A stretch of 64,000 bases of DNA from Candidatus Nitrosothermus koennekei (GTDB taxonomy: Archaea > Thermoproteota > Nitrososphaeria > Nitrososphaerales > Nitrosocaldaceae): contig JACAFH010000001.1 of the NCBI GenBank assembly GCA_013538715.1, forward strand, positions 186,001 through 250,000. The letters are read 5' to 3'. Below the pieces are notes generated by a model. The model did no database searches, was not told the origin of the DNA, and saw only the letters and a program-made list of their open reading frames with translations. Each line of letters starts with the position of its first letter. Within the stretch, counting starts at the first letter, position 1. Made by a program: the position numbers and the translations under genes. This document shows positions 27,978 to 37,775 of the stretch, in pieces.

Positions 27978-28214
27978 TTATGCTAAACGTCTATGAACCC
28001 ATAATACAGCTAATAAGCCTATACATAATGAGACAAGTGCTGTATCAACTATAAAATCATAATCCCATAAACCAGTCAATCTTCCTACTATCCAATGTGT
28101 ATAAAAGAAATTTATTTTATATGGAGAGATGAGCTCATTAAGAACTGTTCCTATCATCAATATTATAAATGATAAGAATGTTACTAAAATAAAAGCAACT
28201 AATCTTAAACCCAT
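27978..28214 (-). CDS. small two-span membrane protein, unknown
   Basis: 78 residues with hydrophobic segments at about 4-26 and 52-72, separated by an aromatic loop (FFYTHWIVGRLTGLWDYDF). Ends HRRLA. No family recognised. Directly upstream of the DHH gene on the same strand, likely the same transcript. Confidence 0.6.
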   Translation of the reverse strand: MGLRLVAFILVTFLSFIILMIGTVLNELISPYKINFFYTHWIVGRLTGLWDYDFIVDTALVSLCIGLLAVLWVHRRLA

Positions 28215-28261
28215 AAGTAAAGTTATAAAGAAGATATTTTAATACTTTAAGACATCCAATT

Positions 28262-28333
28262 TTAGGATAAACGATGACGACTCTAGCCCTACTGATCCGA
28301 TGAGGAAGATCTTGAGTGCTGAGTTTGTCCTAA
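28262..28333 (+). ncRNA. candidate C/D box sRNA (2'-O-methylation guide)
   Basis: An 11-bp terminal stem (28262-28272 with 28323-28333, one G-U) encloses, in order, CGATGA (C, 28272-28277), CTGA (D', 28292-28295), CGATGA (C', 28298-28303) and CTGA (D, 28319-28322). Spacers between C and D' (14 nt) and C' and D (15 nt) are near the archaeal norm. Both C boxes have C in place of the usual U before GATGA, and the stem leaves no room for the usual kink-turn bulge, which lowers confidence. It lies in the gap between divergent genes. Confidence 0.5.
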
Positions 28334-28371
28334 CAAAACTTGATAAGTAACAAATTCGTGATATATATGAA

Positions 28372-28785
28372 TTGGTTAGGATAGAAACTGCTTCACCATT
28401 GGAGAATTTTAGGAGATTCTTAATAATTAGCACATGCAAATCATTTATACCAGAGAGTTATCAAAGAGATCCAGAGGTATTTCCAGAGAGAGAAGGAGTA
28501 GGCTCTATATACATAGAAGCAGTAGATAAAGTTACATTAAAGAGTATTAGAGATATAACATTTGTTAACGCAAGGGATGTTTTAGGAATAATATATGTAT
28601 CAAAGAGTGGCAATACTAAGTTGAAGTGGAGACAGATTAGAAAAAGGATAGGGAAGATTACTGGCGAAGCATCTGGAAATGCCCTCGTTAACCTAGTAGA
28701 GGCTAAGATAATAACAAACGAATGGCTAAAGGAGGCTGGTGTTGAGATAAAAGATGGTATGATTGTTAGTGATGAAAGTGAATAG
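28372..28785 (+). CDS. conserved-looking small protein, unknown
   Basis: 137 residues from a TTG start; an in-frame stop lies 27 bp upstream and no ATG is available. Mixed alpha/beta with a basic helix (KLKWRQIRKRIGKI) in the middle and an acidic C-terminus. Composition and codon use look like a real cytosolic gene. No domain recognised. Confidence 0.6.
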   Translation: MVRIETASPLENFRRFLIISTCKSFIPESYQRDPEVFPEREGVGSIYIEAVDKVTLKSIRDITFVNARDVLGIIYVSKSGNTKLKWRQIRKRIGKITGEASGNALVNLVEAKIITNEWLKEAGVEIKDGMIVSDESE

Positions 28786-28789
28786 CACT

Positions 28790-29104
28790 CTATTTTTTTA
28801 TACTCTCAATCATCCAATCTAGATATGATTTGCTAACATTATCCATCTCTAACTCTACTATTTCTGGAACTGTATAAGGATGATTCTCCTTTATTACTCT
28901 CTTCAACTCTTCTAGTTTGCTATCTAAGGTCTTGAATATCGCTAGATACTCATTAGTATCCTCTATCTTTTCTTTCCACCAATAAAGTGATCTAACACTT
29001 GTTATATTTACACATACTGCGGTTTTATTCTCTAATGCTCTTCTAGCACTATCTATAGCATTGGATTCGTTTGGATAGGTTGATATTACCATATATCCCT
29101 TCAT
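28790..29104 (-). CDS. cutA: CutA-family protein
   Basis: 104 residues, standard length for CutA. The family features are the N-terminal ISTYPNESNA strand-helix, CVNITSVRSLYWW in the centre and HPYTVPEIVEL near the end. CutA forms a very stable trimer; its link to divalent cation tolerance comes from E. coli and its role in archaea is unclear. Confidence 0.93.
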   Translation of the reverse strand: MKGYMVISTYPNESNAIDSARRALENKTAVCVNITSVRSLYWWKEKIEDTNEYLAIFKTLDSKLEELKRVIKENHPYTVPEIVELEMDNVSKSYLDWMIESIKK

Positions 29105-29146
29105 AATAATTGATAAATTAAGTATATGATAAAAGGTTAACTAACT

Positions 29147-30361
29147 ATGGCACTAGAAGGATTAGGTGATAATACAAGCATGATAATGCTATTAATAGTA
29201 TGGACTATAGCATTAGTGATAGCCAAAGTCTTAAAACTTGATAAGCGAGGATTTGAACTAAAACCATTTATGATAATGTATAAGAATCATAATGTTTCAA
29301 ATACATTAGATAAGATAGTATCTATAAGTAAGAGTGGTGTAAAGTTATTCTCTAACATAGGTGTTGTTGCTGGAATATTTATGATGGGTTTTGCGTTATT
29401 CTTCTTGATCAATAATCTATCAAATTTCTTTGTAGATCAGCAGAAATTTAGTGAGGTTACATTACTCATCCCAGGTGTTACAATTAGAAGTATACCAAGT
29501 ATAACATACTTCTTATTAGCAGCACCTATAGTTCTTGTTATACATGAGGTTGCGCATGGTATAGTTGCTAGAAGGGAAGGTATTAAGATCAAATCGGGAG
29601 GATTTGCTGTCATAATAGCATTAATAGCAGGATTTGTTGAACCAGATGAGGAAGAGTTTAAAAAGTCTAGAAGGGTATCAAAGATAAGGGTTATATCAGC
29701 AGGATCTACATCTAACGTACTCTTCTCATTCATAATAGCTGCTTTACTTATATTCAATCCAGCATTTGGCAATGTATTAGAGCTTATGTCTCCTCAAGTG
29801 AGGAGTATATTCTATAATGACCCTATAGGTGTACCTATAATAGGTGTTATGGAAGGATATGGTGCTGAGAAGGCTGGTATTAAGGAAGGTGATATAATAA
29901 CATCACTAAATGGAATATCAACAAGAACTCCTGCTGAGCTTGCTAGTATAGAACTTAAACCTGGTGAGATAGCATCAGTAACTCTTCTAAGAGATGGTAA
30001 AGAGATCAATCTAAATATTGAGATCATGGCAGCAGAAGACGATCCTAAGCGTGGATTGATAGGTATAATGAGAGGATCATTTCCTTACTTTGCACCAAAA
30101 TCAAGCTTTTGGATACCATGGCCAGAACCAGTCTTCTCTTTTCTACTCTGGTTATGGATGTTATCATTCTTCATAGGTATATTTAACATGCTTCCTTTAA
30201 CAATCTTAGATGGTGAGAAGTATATTACAAGTATGGTAGAAGGTAAGGTTAGTAAGAGAACATTTACTGTTACAAGAGTAGGAATAAATCTAATAGGATT
30301 TGGATTGTTAGGTGCAAATATCATAGCAACTATAATAAGATCTGGTTTTGTAACAATCTAA
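29147..30361 (+). CDS. site-2 intramembrane metalloprotease with PDZ domain
   Basis: 404 residues. Zinc motif HEVAHG (H133, E134, H137) in a membrane span, second zinc-binding site LDGEKY with D355, and a PDZ domain between them (about residues 225-285, GYGAEKAGIKEGDII). The arrangement is that of archaeal S2P/RseP-like proteases of family M50, which cleave transmembrane proteins, often anti-regulators. Confidence 0.92.
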   Translation: MALEGLGDNTSMIMLLIVWTIALVIAKVLKLDKRGFELKPFMIMYKNHNVSNTLDKIVSISKSGVKLFSNIGVVAGIFMMGFALFFLINNLSNFFVDQQKFSEVTLLIPGVTIRSIPSITYFLLAAPIVLVIHEVAHGIVARREGIKIKSGGFAVIIALIAGFVEPDEEEFKKSRRVSKIRVISAGSTSNVLFSFIIAALLIFNPAFGNVLELMSPQVRSIFYNDPIGVPIIGVMEGYGAEKAGIKEGDIITSLNGISTRTPAELASIELKPGEIASVTLLRDGKEINLNIEIMAAEDDPKRGLIGIMRGSFPYFAPKSSFWIPWPEPVFSFLLWLWMLSFFIGIFNMLPLTILDGEKYITSMVEGKVSKRTFTVTRVGINLIGFGLLGANIIATIIRSGFVTI

Positions 30362-30498
30362 ACACATCTATTTTATCTTTTACATGCAACATATTAGTCT
30401 AATTATAATATATTTAAAACACATACACTGTATAGAACTAAATAATCCATACTTTATAATAGTAACAATTTTTTATAGTTATTAAGGTAAGATAAGTA

Positions 30499-31683
30499 AT
30501 GTATGATATAATAGTAGTAGGTGCTGGTCCGGCAGGATTATCTGCTGCTTATGCAGCAGCTAGTAGAGGTGCTAAAGTTTTAGTAATAGAGAAGGATGAT
30601 GGAATAGGTATTAATGTAAGAACCAGTGGTGCTACATGGGTTAACGATATGAAGAAATTTGGAATAGATAAAGAATTCTTTAATGTAATTAGAAGGATTA
30701 AAATCTATTCGCCATCCAACCATGCAGTCATTAACGATGAATATGAAAGGGCATGTATACTAGATGTAAGAAGAGTTTATCAATATTTAGCACAAAAGGC
30801 TATAGAAAAAGGGGCAGAGATCATACTTAAGAGCAATGTAGATAAGTGTTTAAGAGAGAATAATAGAGTAATAGGTGTTAAAGCAAAGAATCTTAATAGA
30901 GATTTAGAGTTTAAATCAAGACTAGTAATAGATGCAAGTGGTTTCAACTCTATTATAGCAAGAGAAGTTGGATTTGCTGCATGGAAGAGATATGGTGTAG
31001 GAGCTGAGTATGAATGCTATGTAGATAACATTGAAAAGGATTCGTTAATACTCATGGTAGGTAAGCATTATTCTCCAGCAGGATATTCATGGATCTTTCC
31101 TCTTGATGAACATAGAGTAAGGATAGGAGTTGGAATTGGGAGACCAGAATCTAGAGAGGAACCTTTATCTCTATTAAATAATATTATAAAGAAGAGGTAC
31201 AAGCCGTTAGATGAATTAGGAAAGATTGAACCTATTGAACTTCATTATGGATTTATCCCAAATGATGGTATGAGGGAAAGATTAGTATATGATGGGCTTA
31301 TGTTAGTAGGAGACTCTGCTGGTTATTCTAATCCTCTAGTATTAGAGGGTATAAGATATGCTATTAATTTTGGTAGAATAGCGGGAGAGGTAGGAACAAA
31401 AGCATTAGTTGATGGATGCAATGTATCATCTTTAAAAGAGTATGAGGATGAATGTAAGAAGGTAAAGAATAGAATAGATATGGCAATAAGAGTACAAAAT
31501 AGATGGCTATCACTTGATGATAAAGGATGGGATAATGAGATAAGTATTATAAATGATCTAGAGATAGATGAATTCATAGATTTTCTAAGAGCAGATTTTA
31601 CAGTAGAGAAGATGTTGAGACTAGCAATAAATCATCCTAAGACAATAGTTAGGCAATTATTTAGATTAGTAGCAGGATATTAG
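30499..31683 (+). CDS. geranylgeranyl-reductase-family FAD oxidoreductase
   Basis: 394 residues. FAD-binding VVGAGPAGLSAAYAAA at the N-terminus, VIDASGFNS in the middle and GDSAGYSNPLVLEGI toward the end, the layout of digeranylgeranylglycerophospholipid reductases that saturate archaeal membrane lipids. Other reductase substrates (menaquinone) are possible. Its stop abuts the convergent cupredoxin gene; a second family member lies at 32291. Confidence 0.82.
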   Translation: MYDIIVVGAGPAGLSAAYAAASRGAKVLVIEKDDGIGINVRTSGATWVNDMKKFGIDKEFFNVIRRIKIYSPSNHAVINDEYERACILDVRRVYQYLAQKAIEKGAEIILKSNVDKCLRENNRVIGVKAKNLNRDLEFKSRLVIDASGFNSIIAREVGFAAWKRYGVGAEYECYVDNIEKDSLILMVGKHYSPAGYSWIFPLDEHRVRIGVGIGRPESREEPLSLLNNIIKKRYKPLDELGKIEPIELHYGFIPNDGMRERLVYDGLMLVGDSAGYSNPLVLEGIRYAINFGRIAGEVGTKALVDGCNVSSLKEYEDECKKVKNRIDMAIRVQNRWLSLDDKGWDNEISIINDLEIDEFIDFLRADFTVEKMLRLAINHPKTIVRQLFRLVAGY

Positions 31684-32165
31684 AATTTAGCTTTCTCTAC
31701 TATTACTGTACCAGTCATCCATGGATGAGGTACACAATGATATTTATATTCTCCAACTTGAGTAAATACGAACTCAAATATACCTCCAGGTTGGATCATA
31801 GGTTTGCTACCTTCATGTTGCTGTGAATCGAATAATCCACTTCCAGGATCATTATACTCATTATCACTTGTAACTGTATGTGCTATTACATCTTTATTAG
31901 TCCATCTAACCTTATTATTAATCTCTAACTGAACAGTTATACTCTTTGGTATGAAATTATCTTTTTGTTCGGGGTTGAAAGCACCTTCTACAATAGATAC
32001 TTCTGCAATAGATGTAGGATGTAATACTGCTTCAGGTATAACAGGTTTAAGATTTAGATATGGTAAGTAAAAGAATTGGTAATAGCCTATTGATACTCCT
32101 ATTGATACTATAAATGCTAACGCCATAACTATAAATGGACTATATTTTGCCTTTGCTTCAGCCAT
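31680..32165 (-). CDS. membrane-anchored cupredoxin (plastocyanin-like)
   Basis: 161 residues from ATG 32165 (an ATG at 32180 adds five). One N-terminal span (about residues 7-30) anchors it with the domain outside. The type-1 copper ligands are H96 (AHTVTSDN), C144, H147 and M150 in HCVPHPWM. Such proteins replace cytochrome c as electron carriers in thaumarchaea. It lies between two flavoproteins transcribed on the opposite strand. Confidence 0.9.
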   Translation of the reverse strand: MAEAKAKYSPFIVMALAFIVSIGVSIGYYQFFYLPYLNLKPVIPEAVLHPTSIAEVSIVEGAFNPEQKDNFIPKSITVQLEINNKVRWTNKDVIAHTVTSDNEYNDPGSGLFDSQQHEGSKPMIQPGGIFEFVFTQVGEYKYHCVPHPWMTGTVIVEKAKF

Positions 32166-32290
32166 ATTGTACAGTTTCATATAAACTATTAATAAATCAT
32201 TCTATGTATGATATATTAAGAGTTGATATTCATAATATTTATATCAATTCTTATAATAAACATTTATACCAATTTAGATATGATATAGAC

Positions 32291-33316
32291 ATGAGAATTG
32301 CTATAATAGGTGCTGGTGTAGCAGGTTCATTCCTTGCATCAATACTAAATAGGGAACATAACGTTGAGGTATTTGAATCATCAAAAAGGGAAGAACATTT
32401 TCCTGTATGTGCATGGGGCACATCTCGATATATGCTAGAATACTATTCTAAACTCGCTGATCTAAACTTTGATGATTATATACTACATATAGGCAAGAAG
32501 ATAGAGATGAGGCTACCTACAGGTGAAAAAGAGTTCTTAGATTGTAACGGTTTAGTTACTTATGATAAAGAGAGATGGGAGAAGGACCTACTTAGTAAGG
32601 TTAGAGTAAATTATGGTATAAGAGTATCAAGTGATACATTTCCATTACATAGATATGATTATGTCTTAGATTGCACAGGATTCCATAGAACCATGCTACC
32701 TCACGTAGATGATTTTATAGTCCCAGCATATGAATATCTTTTAGAGAACGTAAAACATGATGAATTTTATATAATAGGATATAAGAACGCTACAGGTTAT
32801 TTCTGGTATTTTCCTTTAAACAATAATAGAGCATTTGTTGGTGCAGGAGATGTAAAGAAAGTATATCATGGTATGGAGGAGTTCTTTAATGAGAATAAAG
32901 ATGTTAAGATAATAAGAAAGATAGGAAGGCCGATAAGGATTACACCGCCAACAAAGATGGAACCTTTTAGCGATAGGAATATAATTGGTGTTGGAGAGTC
33001 TATAGGTTGTGTCTTCCCTTTATTAGGAGAAGGAATAATACCTTCTCTAATTTGCTCAGAGATATTACTAAACTCCATTATTAGTAATAAGATAGATATA
33101 GCAAGATATAGGAATGAAGTAATTAAACGATTTAGATATTATGATAATGTCTACAGATTAGTTAGATTGCTTATAGAGAATAGATTTAGTAAGATAAAAC
33201 ATGTGAATATAATATATAGCATATATAGAAATATGAAGAGAGAAGAGAAGAGGTTTGGATTTGAGATCAATCTAAATAAGTTAAGAAGAATACTCAATTC
33301 TTTACATAATATTTGA
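32291..33316 (+). CDS. FAD-dependent oxidoreductase, geranylgeranyl-reductase-like
   Basis: 341 residues from the ATG at 32291 (RIAIIGAGVAGSFLAS); an open extension to 32135 overlaps the cupredoxin gene and is rejected. It has YVLDCTGFHRT and VGESIGCVFPLLGEGI, typical of the GGR/lycopene-cyclase-like group. More compact and more divergent than the protein at 30499; CAWGTS near residue 40 replaces the usual GxSxR region. Substrate unknown. Confidence 0.75.
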   Translation: MRIAIIGAGVAGSFLASILNREHNVEVFESSKREEHFPVCAWGTSRYMLEYYSKLADLNFDDYILHIGKKIEMRLPTGEKEFLDCNGLVTYDKERWEKDLLSKVRVNYGIRVSSDTFPLHRYDYVLDCTGFHRTMLPHVDDFIVPAYEYLLENVKHDEFYIIGYKNATGYFWYFPLNNNRAFVGAGDVKKVYHGMEEFFNENKDVKIIRKIGRPIRITPPTKMEPFSDRNIIGVGESIGCVFPLLGEGIIPSLICSEILLNSIISNKIDIARYRNEVIKRFRYYDNVYRLVRLLIENRFSKIKHVNIIYSIYRNMKREEKRFGFEINLNKLRRILNSLHNI

Positions 33317-33482
33317 TTTTGTTATTCTAGATTATGTATTATATTTATATATACATATTAATTTATTATTGATATATAATTCCATTATAATAAAGTTATT
33401 ATATAACCATACATAATATTATCATATATATGAGAAAGAGTAACATTCTAAATATAATGCATATAATGATGGTGAATAAATT

Positions 33483-34562
33483 ATGAGATTCTACTTTCTG
33501 GTAGATCCATTAATAGCAACGCATGGTTCAGTTACACCTGCTATACTATTAGGTAAGAAGTTTATATATTATGATGAGGTAGAGATAGTATCACCGTTTA
33601 TAAGCAAAGATGTTGAGAGATACTTGAATGATATAGGATTTTATATGAATAATATGAATAAACACTATAAACTAAATGGTTCTTTATTGACGCTTGAATC
33701 ATGGTTTCATCCTTTAGATTTTAAGAATGGAAAGGAAGATGAGATAATAATAAACTTCTCTCAATGCTTTGATTGTAAAGCCGATATATACTATGCACCA
33801 GGACCTATAACATTTGCCTTAGATGATATCTATCCATGGATGAGAGGAATATATAAAATAGTATATAAATCATTAAAAGCATTCATAAATTCACGTGATA
33901 GAATGTTTAATGAGCGAATCAGAAAGCAGACTAAGCTCTTTATAGCTGTAAGTAATTATACTGCAGAATTATATAAAAGATTGAATATTAATGTAGAAGG
34001 AGTACTATATCCACCTATAGATCTAGATACTTTTAAACCTTCTACATCAAAACCATCTGAAGATTATATATTAACATACATAGGTAAAGAGACTAGATTT
34101 GATATATTAAATAAGATAGCAAAGAATGACATAAGGATAAAAGGATTTGGTTCAAAGGTATCATATATACCATCTTACATTCGTAAAAATCCTAACATAG
34201 AATTACTTGGAAGGGTAACAGATGATGAACTCGTAGAGTTATATTCAAATGCGCTATATACATTATTCCCCTTTACACACGAACCATTTGGATATATACC
34301 AATAGAAAGCATGGCTTGCTCTACACCTGTCTTAACATATAATAGACAAGGACCAGCAGAAACTGTGAATAATGATATAGGATGGGCAGTTAATAATGAT
34401 AACGAGATGGTAAACTTGGCAATAAGATTATGGAATAATGGATATGATAAGAAGATTAGAATGAGATGCAAAGAATATTCAATAGAATTTGGTATAGATA
34501 ATATTGCAGAGAAATGGAAAGTTATCTTGACTCAACTTATAGATTCTCAACAATCTCTATAG
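33483..34562 (+). CDS. glycosyltransferase, GT4-like
   Basis: 359 residues, GT-B fold. C-terminal nucleotide-sugar binding features: LLGRVTDDELVELYSNA, then EPFGYIPIESMACSTPV with the E-x7-E motif, and a GWAVNND near the end. The N-terminal half is less typical of the family. Begins the surface-glycan locus; 3' end overlaps the convergent protease gene by 26 bp. Confidence 0.85.
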   Translation: MRFYFLVDPLIATHGSVTPAILLGKKFIYYDEVEIVSPFISKDVERYLNDIGFYMNNMNKHYKLNGSLLTLESWFHPLDFKNGKEDEIIINFSQCFDCKADIYYAPGPITFALDDIYPWMRGIYKIVYKSLKAFINSRDRMFNERIRKQTKLFIAVSNYTAELYKRLNINVEGVLYPPIDLDTFKPSTSKPSEDYILTYIGKETRFDILNKIAKNDIRIKGFGSKVSYIPSYIRKNPNIELLGRVTDDELVELYSNALYTLFPFTHEPFGYIPIESMACSTPVLTYNRQGPAETVNNDIGWAVNNDNEMVNLAIRLWNNGYDKKIRMRCKEYSIEFGIDNIAEKWKVILTQLIDSQQSL

Positions 34563-36504
34563 TATCAGATAGATCAACTATACTATTACCATTATCTCTC
34601 CATCTCATTAGTATTGAAGATCCATCTAACATACCATTATAGATGCTATCATAATGTTGTAATAATTGTAAAGCAGCAGTAGTTCCTTGCCATGATAATC
34701 CCCATACTATTAGTATATCTCTACCATTATCGTTTATTAAAGCAATGATAGCATAATCTTCGTCTATATTATTACTAAATGTATAATTTGCATTAGAGAG
34801 GGATGAGTGTATATATGATTTATTATCTATCCATGTTAGATAGAATGGTAATACTCTATTAACATCATAATAATATGATAATAGATTAACACCTGGTCCT
34901 CCTATTACTACCATATTACTATTTATAGAACTCCAATTGATAGATACACTACCATTATATGATGCTATGTTAGTATCTAATACTTGTGTAGTATTACCAG
35001 ATGATGCTAATAATCCAAGTTTAGATGATAATCCTATAGAGCCTAATAGATCATTAACCATAGCGCCCCATCCATACGCTCCATGCTTATTACTATCTCC
35101 TAGAACAAATGTTGCTGATAATACTTCATTATTGATGAAAGATGATGTATATGATGAGAGTGAGGATACTGATATACCAATCTTATATGGATTATCATCT
35201 TCAAGTATTGTTATAGTAATACCATTCTCGTAATCTCTAAACACTTCTCCTTTTCTCCATATTGCACCTTCATCATTAGGATCTCTATCATTATCAATAT
35301 CCACAACTCTTGCTTGTCTATCACTAAAGTTCTCATTTACTTTATGAATTATAACTCCCGAATCTGGTATACCTATATCAAATCCAACCTTTCTTCTATA
35401 CTCTATTGTGTAGAATTCTGAATCTGTTATAGGAATCTTTATCATGATATACCCATTAGAAGGTGTATCAAGAGGATAGAGATCTATAGTAGCACTTCCT
35501 CCTCTTACTTCATATATCTTTGATGAATTGATCCATCCAAGTTTTGCTTTATGATAGCTTATAGTACCAACAGAGATGCATCCAAAATTATAATGTTGAT
35601 TATTACAGCCATTACCGCTCATAACATCCCAATTTGAATCATATGTTGAATTATATGGTCCAGATGAATGATCTAGACCAAATCCATGACCCATTTCATG
35701 AGCAAAATAAAAATGGTCTAGCGCTGGATAAGCAAGAAAAGTAACACTATAAAGTTTAGTATTACCATCTCTTGTTAATGGAGCAAAGCCACCCCAAACA
35801 CAATTACCAATTAGTGAGTTATATACCAAATTTATACCATCATATGTATTAAAATCTACTTCGCTATCAACCAAAGATGTCATATCATCTAATAAAAGAT
35901 CGAATCGAGGTTCATGTATACATGAACCAGCAACAGTATAGTAACTTTGAGGGTTGGTAAGATTATACCATCCATAGCTTCTCCCAACTATATTTATATT
36001 ATTATATGAGATATCATTCCAATATACATTAAGACTATATAATGGATTATTATAGATTAGCTCATCAAAATAAGCTATAGGTTTGGGGGTAAATGATACA
36101 TCAGAGAATTTTGCTAAGATAGTAACCCATGCTTGTTCACCAACTAAATTAGAATTAACAGTTGTTGCTATCATAAATGGTTCTATGTTACTAATGGTAT
36201 TAACCATGAATATCCCATCGTTTCTAAACTCTCCTTCGATAGTTACATATTTACCATCTAATAAGGTTATTAAGGAATCTTTATCCAAATTATTATTTGT
36301 AATATAAGCATTTAGATCTAATTGAAATTTATCATCATCAGTGAATATAAGAAATATACTTCCATTCTCTCCTCCATCAATAGATAATCCTTTAAATACA
36401 TATATCGTACCTGATAGAATAATACTACCTTCAGCAAAAATTGGCTTGATCATAATATGGAGCATGATTAGTATAATTGCTAATTTAGCAATCATTATAT
36501 ACAT
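34537..36504 (-). CDS. secreted metzincin-like metalloprotease with C-terminal surface domain
   Basis: 655 residues with a signal peptide. Zinc motif HEMGHGFGLDH (H269, H273, H279) followed by a Met-turn in WDVMSG (M295): an HExxHxxGxxH metzincin, closest in style to M6/M11-type peptidases. Residues about 470-640 contain a Rossmann-like domain (SATFVLGDSNKHGAYG, then VVIGGPGVNLL, then ILIVWGLSWQGTTAAL) resembling the C-terminal domain of archaeal S-layer proteins. Likely processes or remodels surface proteins. Confidence 0.8.
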   Translation of the reverse strand: MYIMIAKLAIILIMLHIMIKPIFAEGSIILSGTIYVFKGLSIDGGENGSIFLIFTDDDKFQLDLNAYITNNNLDKDSLITLLDGKYVTIEGEFRNDGIFMVNTISNIEPFMIATTVNSNLVGEQAWVTILAKFSDVSFTPKPIAYFDELIYNNPLYSLNVYWNDISYNNINIVGRSYGWYNLTNPQSYYTVAGSCIHEPRFDLLLDDMTSLVDSEVDFNTYDGINLVYNSLIGNCVWGGFAPLTRDGNTKLYSVTFLAYPALDHFYFAHEMGHGFGLDHSSGPYNSTYDSNWDVMSGNGCNNQHYNFGCISVGTISYHKAKLGWINSSKIYEVRGGSATIDLYPLDTPSNGYIMIKIPITDSEFYTIEYRRKVGFDIGIPDSGVIIHKVNENFSDRQARVVDIDNDRDPNDEGAIWRKGEVFRDYENGITITILEDDNPYKIGISVSSLSSYTSSFINNEVLSATFVLGDSNKHGAYGWGAMVNDLLGSIGLSSKLGLLASSGNTTQVLDTNIASYNGSVSINWSSINSNMVVIGGPGVNLLSYYYDVNRVLPFYLTWIDNKSYIHSSLSNANYTFSNNIDEDYAIIALINDNGRDILIVWGLSWQGTTAALQLLQHYDSIYNGMLDGSSILMRWRDNGNSIVDLSDTIEIVENL

Positions 36505-36558
36505 ATATTAACATATTCTTCGCATTATAATATTATCGTTTCTAATAAAAAATTAGAA

Positions 36559-37539
36559 TTATATATTTAATAACTTTCTTCTTACTGCTAATACACTAAA
36601 TATACTTGCTGCTAATATTATAATTGCTATCGTTCCAAATTCTGGTACTACAAACGTTCCAAATATGCTAACCTCCTCACTAAATGCTGGTATCTCTATT
36701 GTTAATACTCTTTTATTTGCATCACTTGTTTCTTCATACTCAAAAAGCTCACCATCGATTATTATACTAAACTCCGTATCGGTATCATCTGGATTCTTGG
36801 CATCTAGTAATCCTCTTGGTATCTCTATCGTTAGAGTAGCATCATCTTCAACATTAGCCAGCATAAGATTAAGACTTTTTTCGTCTATGTTAAGATCTAC
36901 ATTCTCCACTTTACCGCTAGTTAATGTAACACTAACATCAAATCCTTCTACTGTGAATGTCTCTTCAAAGATCTCTTCTGGAGGCGCTACCATCTTTTCT
37001 CCACTTAATGCAAAGAATGAAAACCCACTTGTTCTTGCAACATAATATACAAAACTTCCATCTTCTCTAATCTTTTCAATTGACAAAGCTTCCCATGTAT
37101 TACTCACTTCATTTAATCTATAAAGTTTTAACGAATCAACATCTATAGCACCTAAACTGCTTTTAGGTACTTTTAGATGAATCTCTGCTTCCCTCATAAT
37201 TGCCTTAATATGTTCTGGTATTGTAATTCTATAATAACATATATTCTCACCTGGAGCTGCAGGTATTCCACTAGGTTTTGTTATCTCTAGCGCTGATAAC
37301 ACAAATGTTCCTCCATCTCGATCGAGTTTAATTATAATCTTCTCGATAGCACATATGCCACTTATTAGAGCCTCTGGATTTTGTCCCGATAAAGTTTGTA
37401 TTGAAGAACCAAGTATAGTAAATGAAGTGCCGCCCCCACCGCCTCCATATTGTGCAAATGCATTGGAATATGAGAAGATTATTAATACTGTCATTGCGGC
37501 AATTATTGGTTTTCTATAATTTATTACTCTTTTAGGCAT
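36559..37539 (-). CDS. PEFG-CTERM surface protein
   Basis: 326 residues. Signal peptide ending ANAFA-like, a GGGGGG stretch, an extracellular region including a PGF-pre-PGF-like segment (YYRITIPEHIKA, SFVYYVARTSGFSFFAL), and a C-terminal VVPEFGTIAIIIL span followed by Arg/Lys. That tail is the thaumarchaeal PEFG sorting signal, recognised by an archaeosortase-like enzyme that is not in this window. Probably a structural or adhesive surface protein. Confidence 0.88.
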   Translation of the reverse strand: MPKRVINYRKPIIAAMTVLIIFSYSNAFAQYGGGGGGTSFTILGSSIQTLSGQNPEALISGICAIEKIIIKLDRDGGTFVLSALEITKPSGIPAAPGENICYYRITIPEHIKAIMREAEIHLKVPKSSLGAIDVDSLKLYRLNEVSNTWEALSIEKIREDGSFVYYVARTSGFSFFALSGEKMVAPPEEIFEETFTVEGFDVSVTLTSGKVENVDLNIDEKSLNLMLANVEDDATLTIEIPRGLLDAKNPDDTDTEFSIIIDGELFEYEETSDANKRVLTIEIPAFSEEVSIFGTFVVPEFGTIAIIILAASIFSVLAVRRKLLNI

Positions 37540-37775
37540 TTCTCTCTAATTACTTACAAGAGAGAATTATAAAAATATTTCTATAATGTAAGATTCTACA
37601 ACAAGTATAATTAAGTAGCACTATATTATACATAATATAAATAAGATATGATATATAAATAATAATAATAAAAAATATGATTAATAATATTAATGACAAA
37701 AAAGAATAATATATGGTTTATAATGCTATAATTTACAAATGTTTATATAACACATTAAGCAAGAACTGATATTAG

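Noticed and set aside
28239-28439. Minus-strand 66-residue frame
   Set aside because: It covers the candidate sRNA and the start of the plus-strand gene at 28372, has no recognisable features, and ends in sequence better explained by the inverted-repeat RNA element.
32135-32290. N-terminal extension of the second flavoprotein
   Set aside because: The FAD-binding motif must be near the N-terminus, and the extension overlaps the cupredoxin gene on the other strand.
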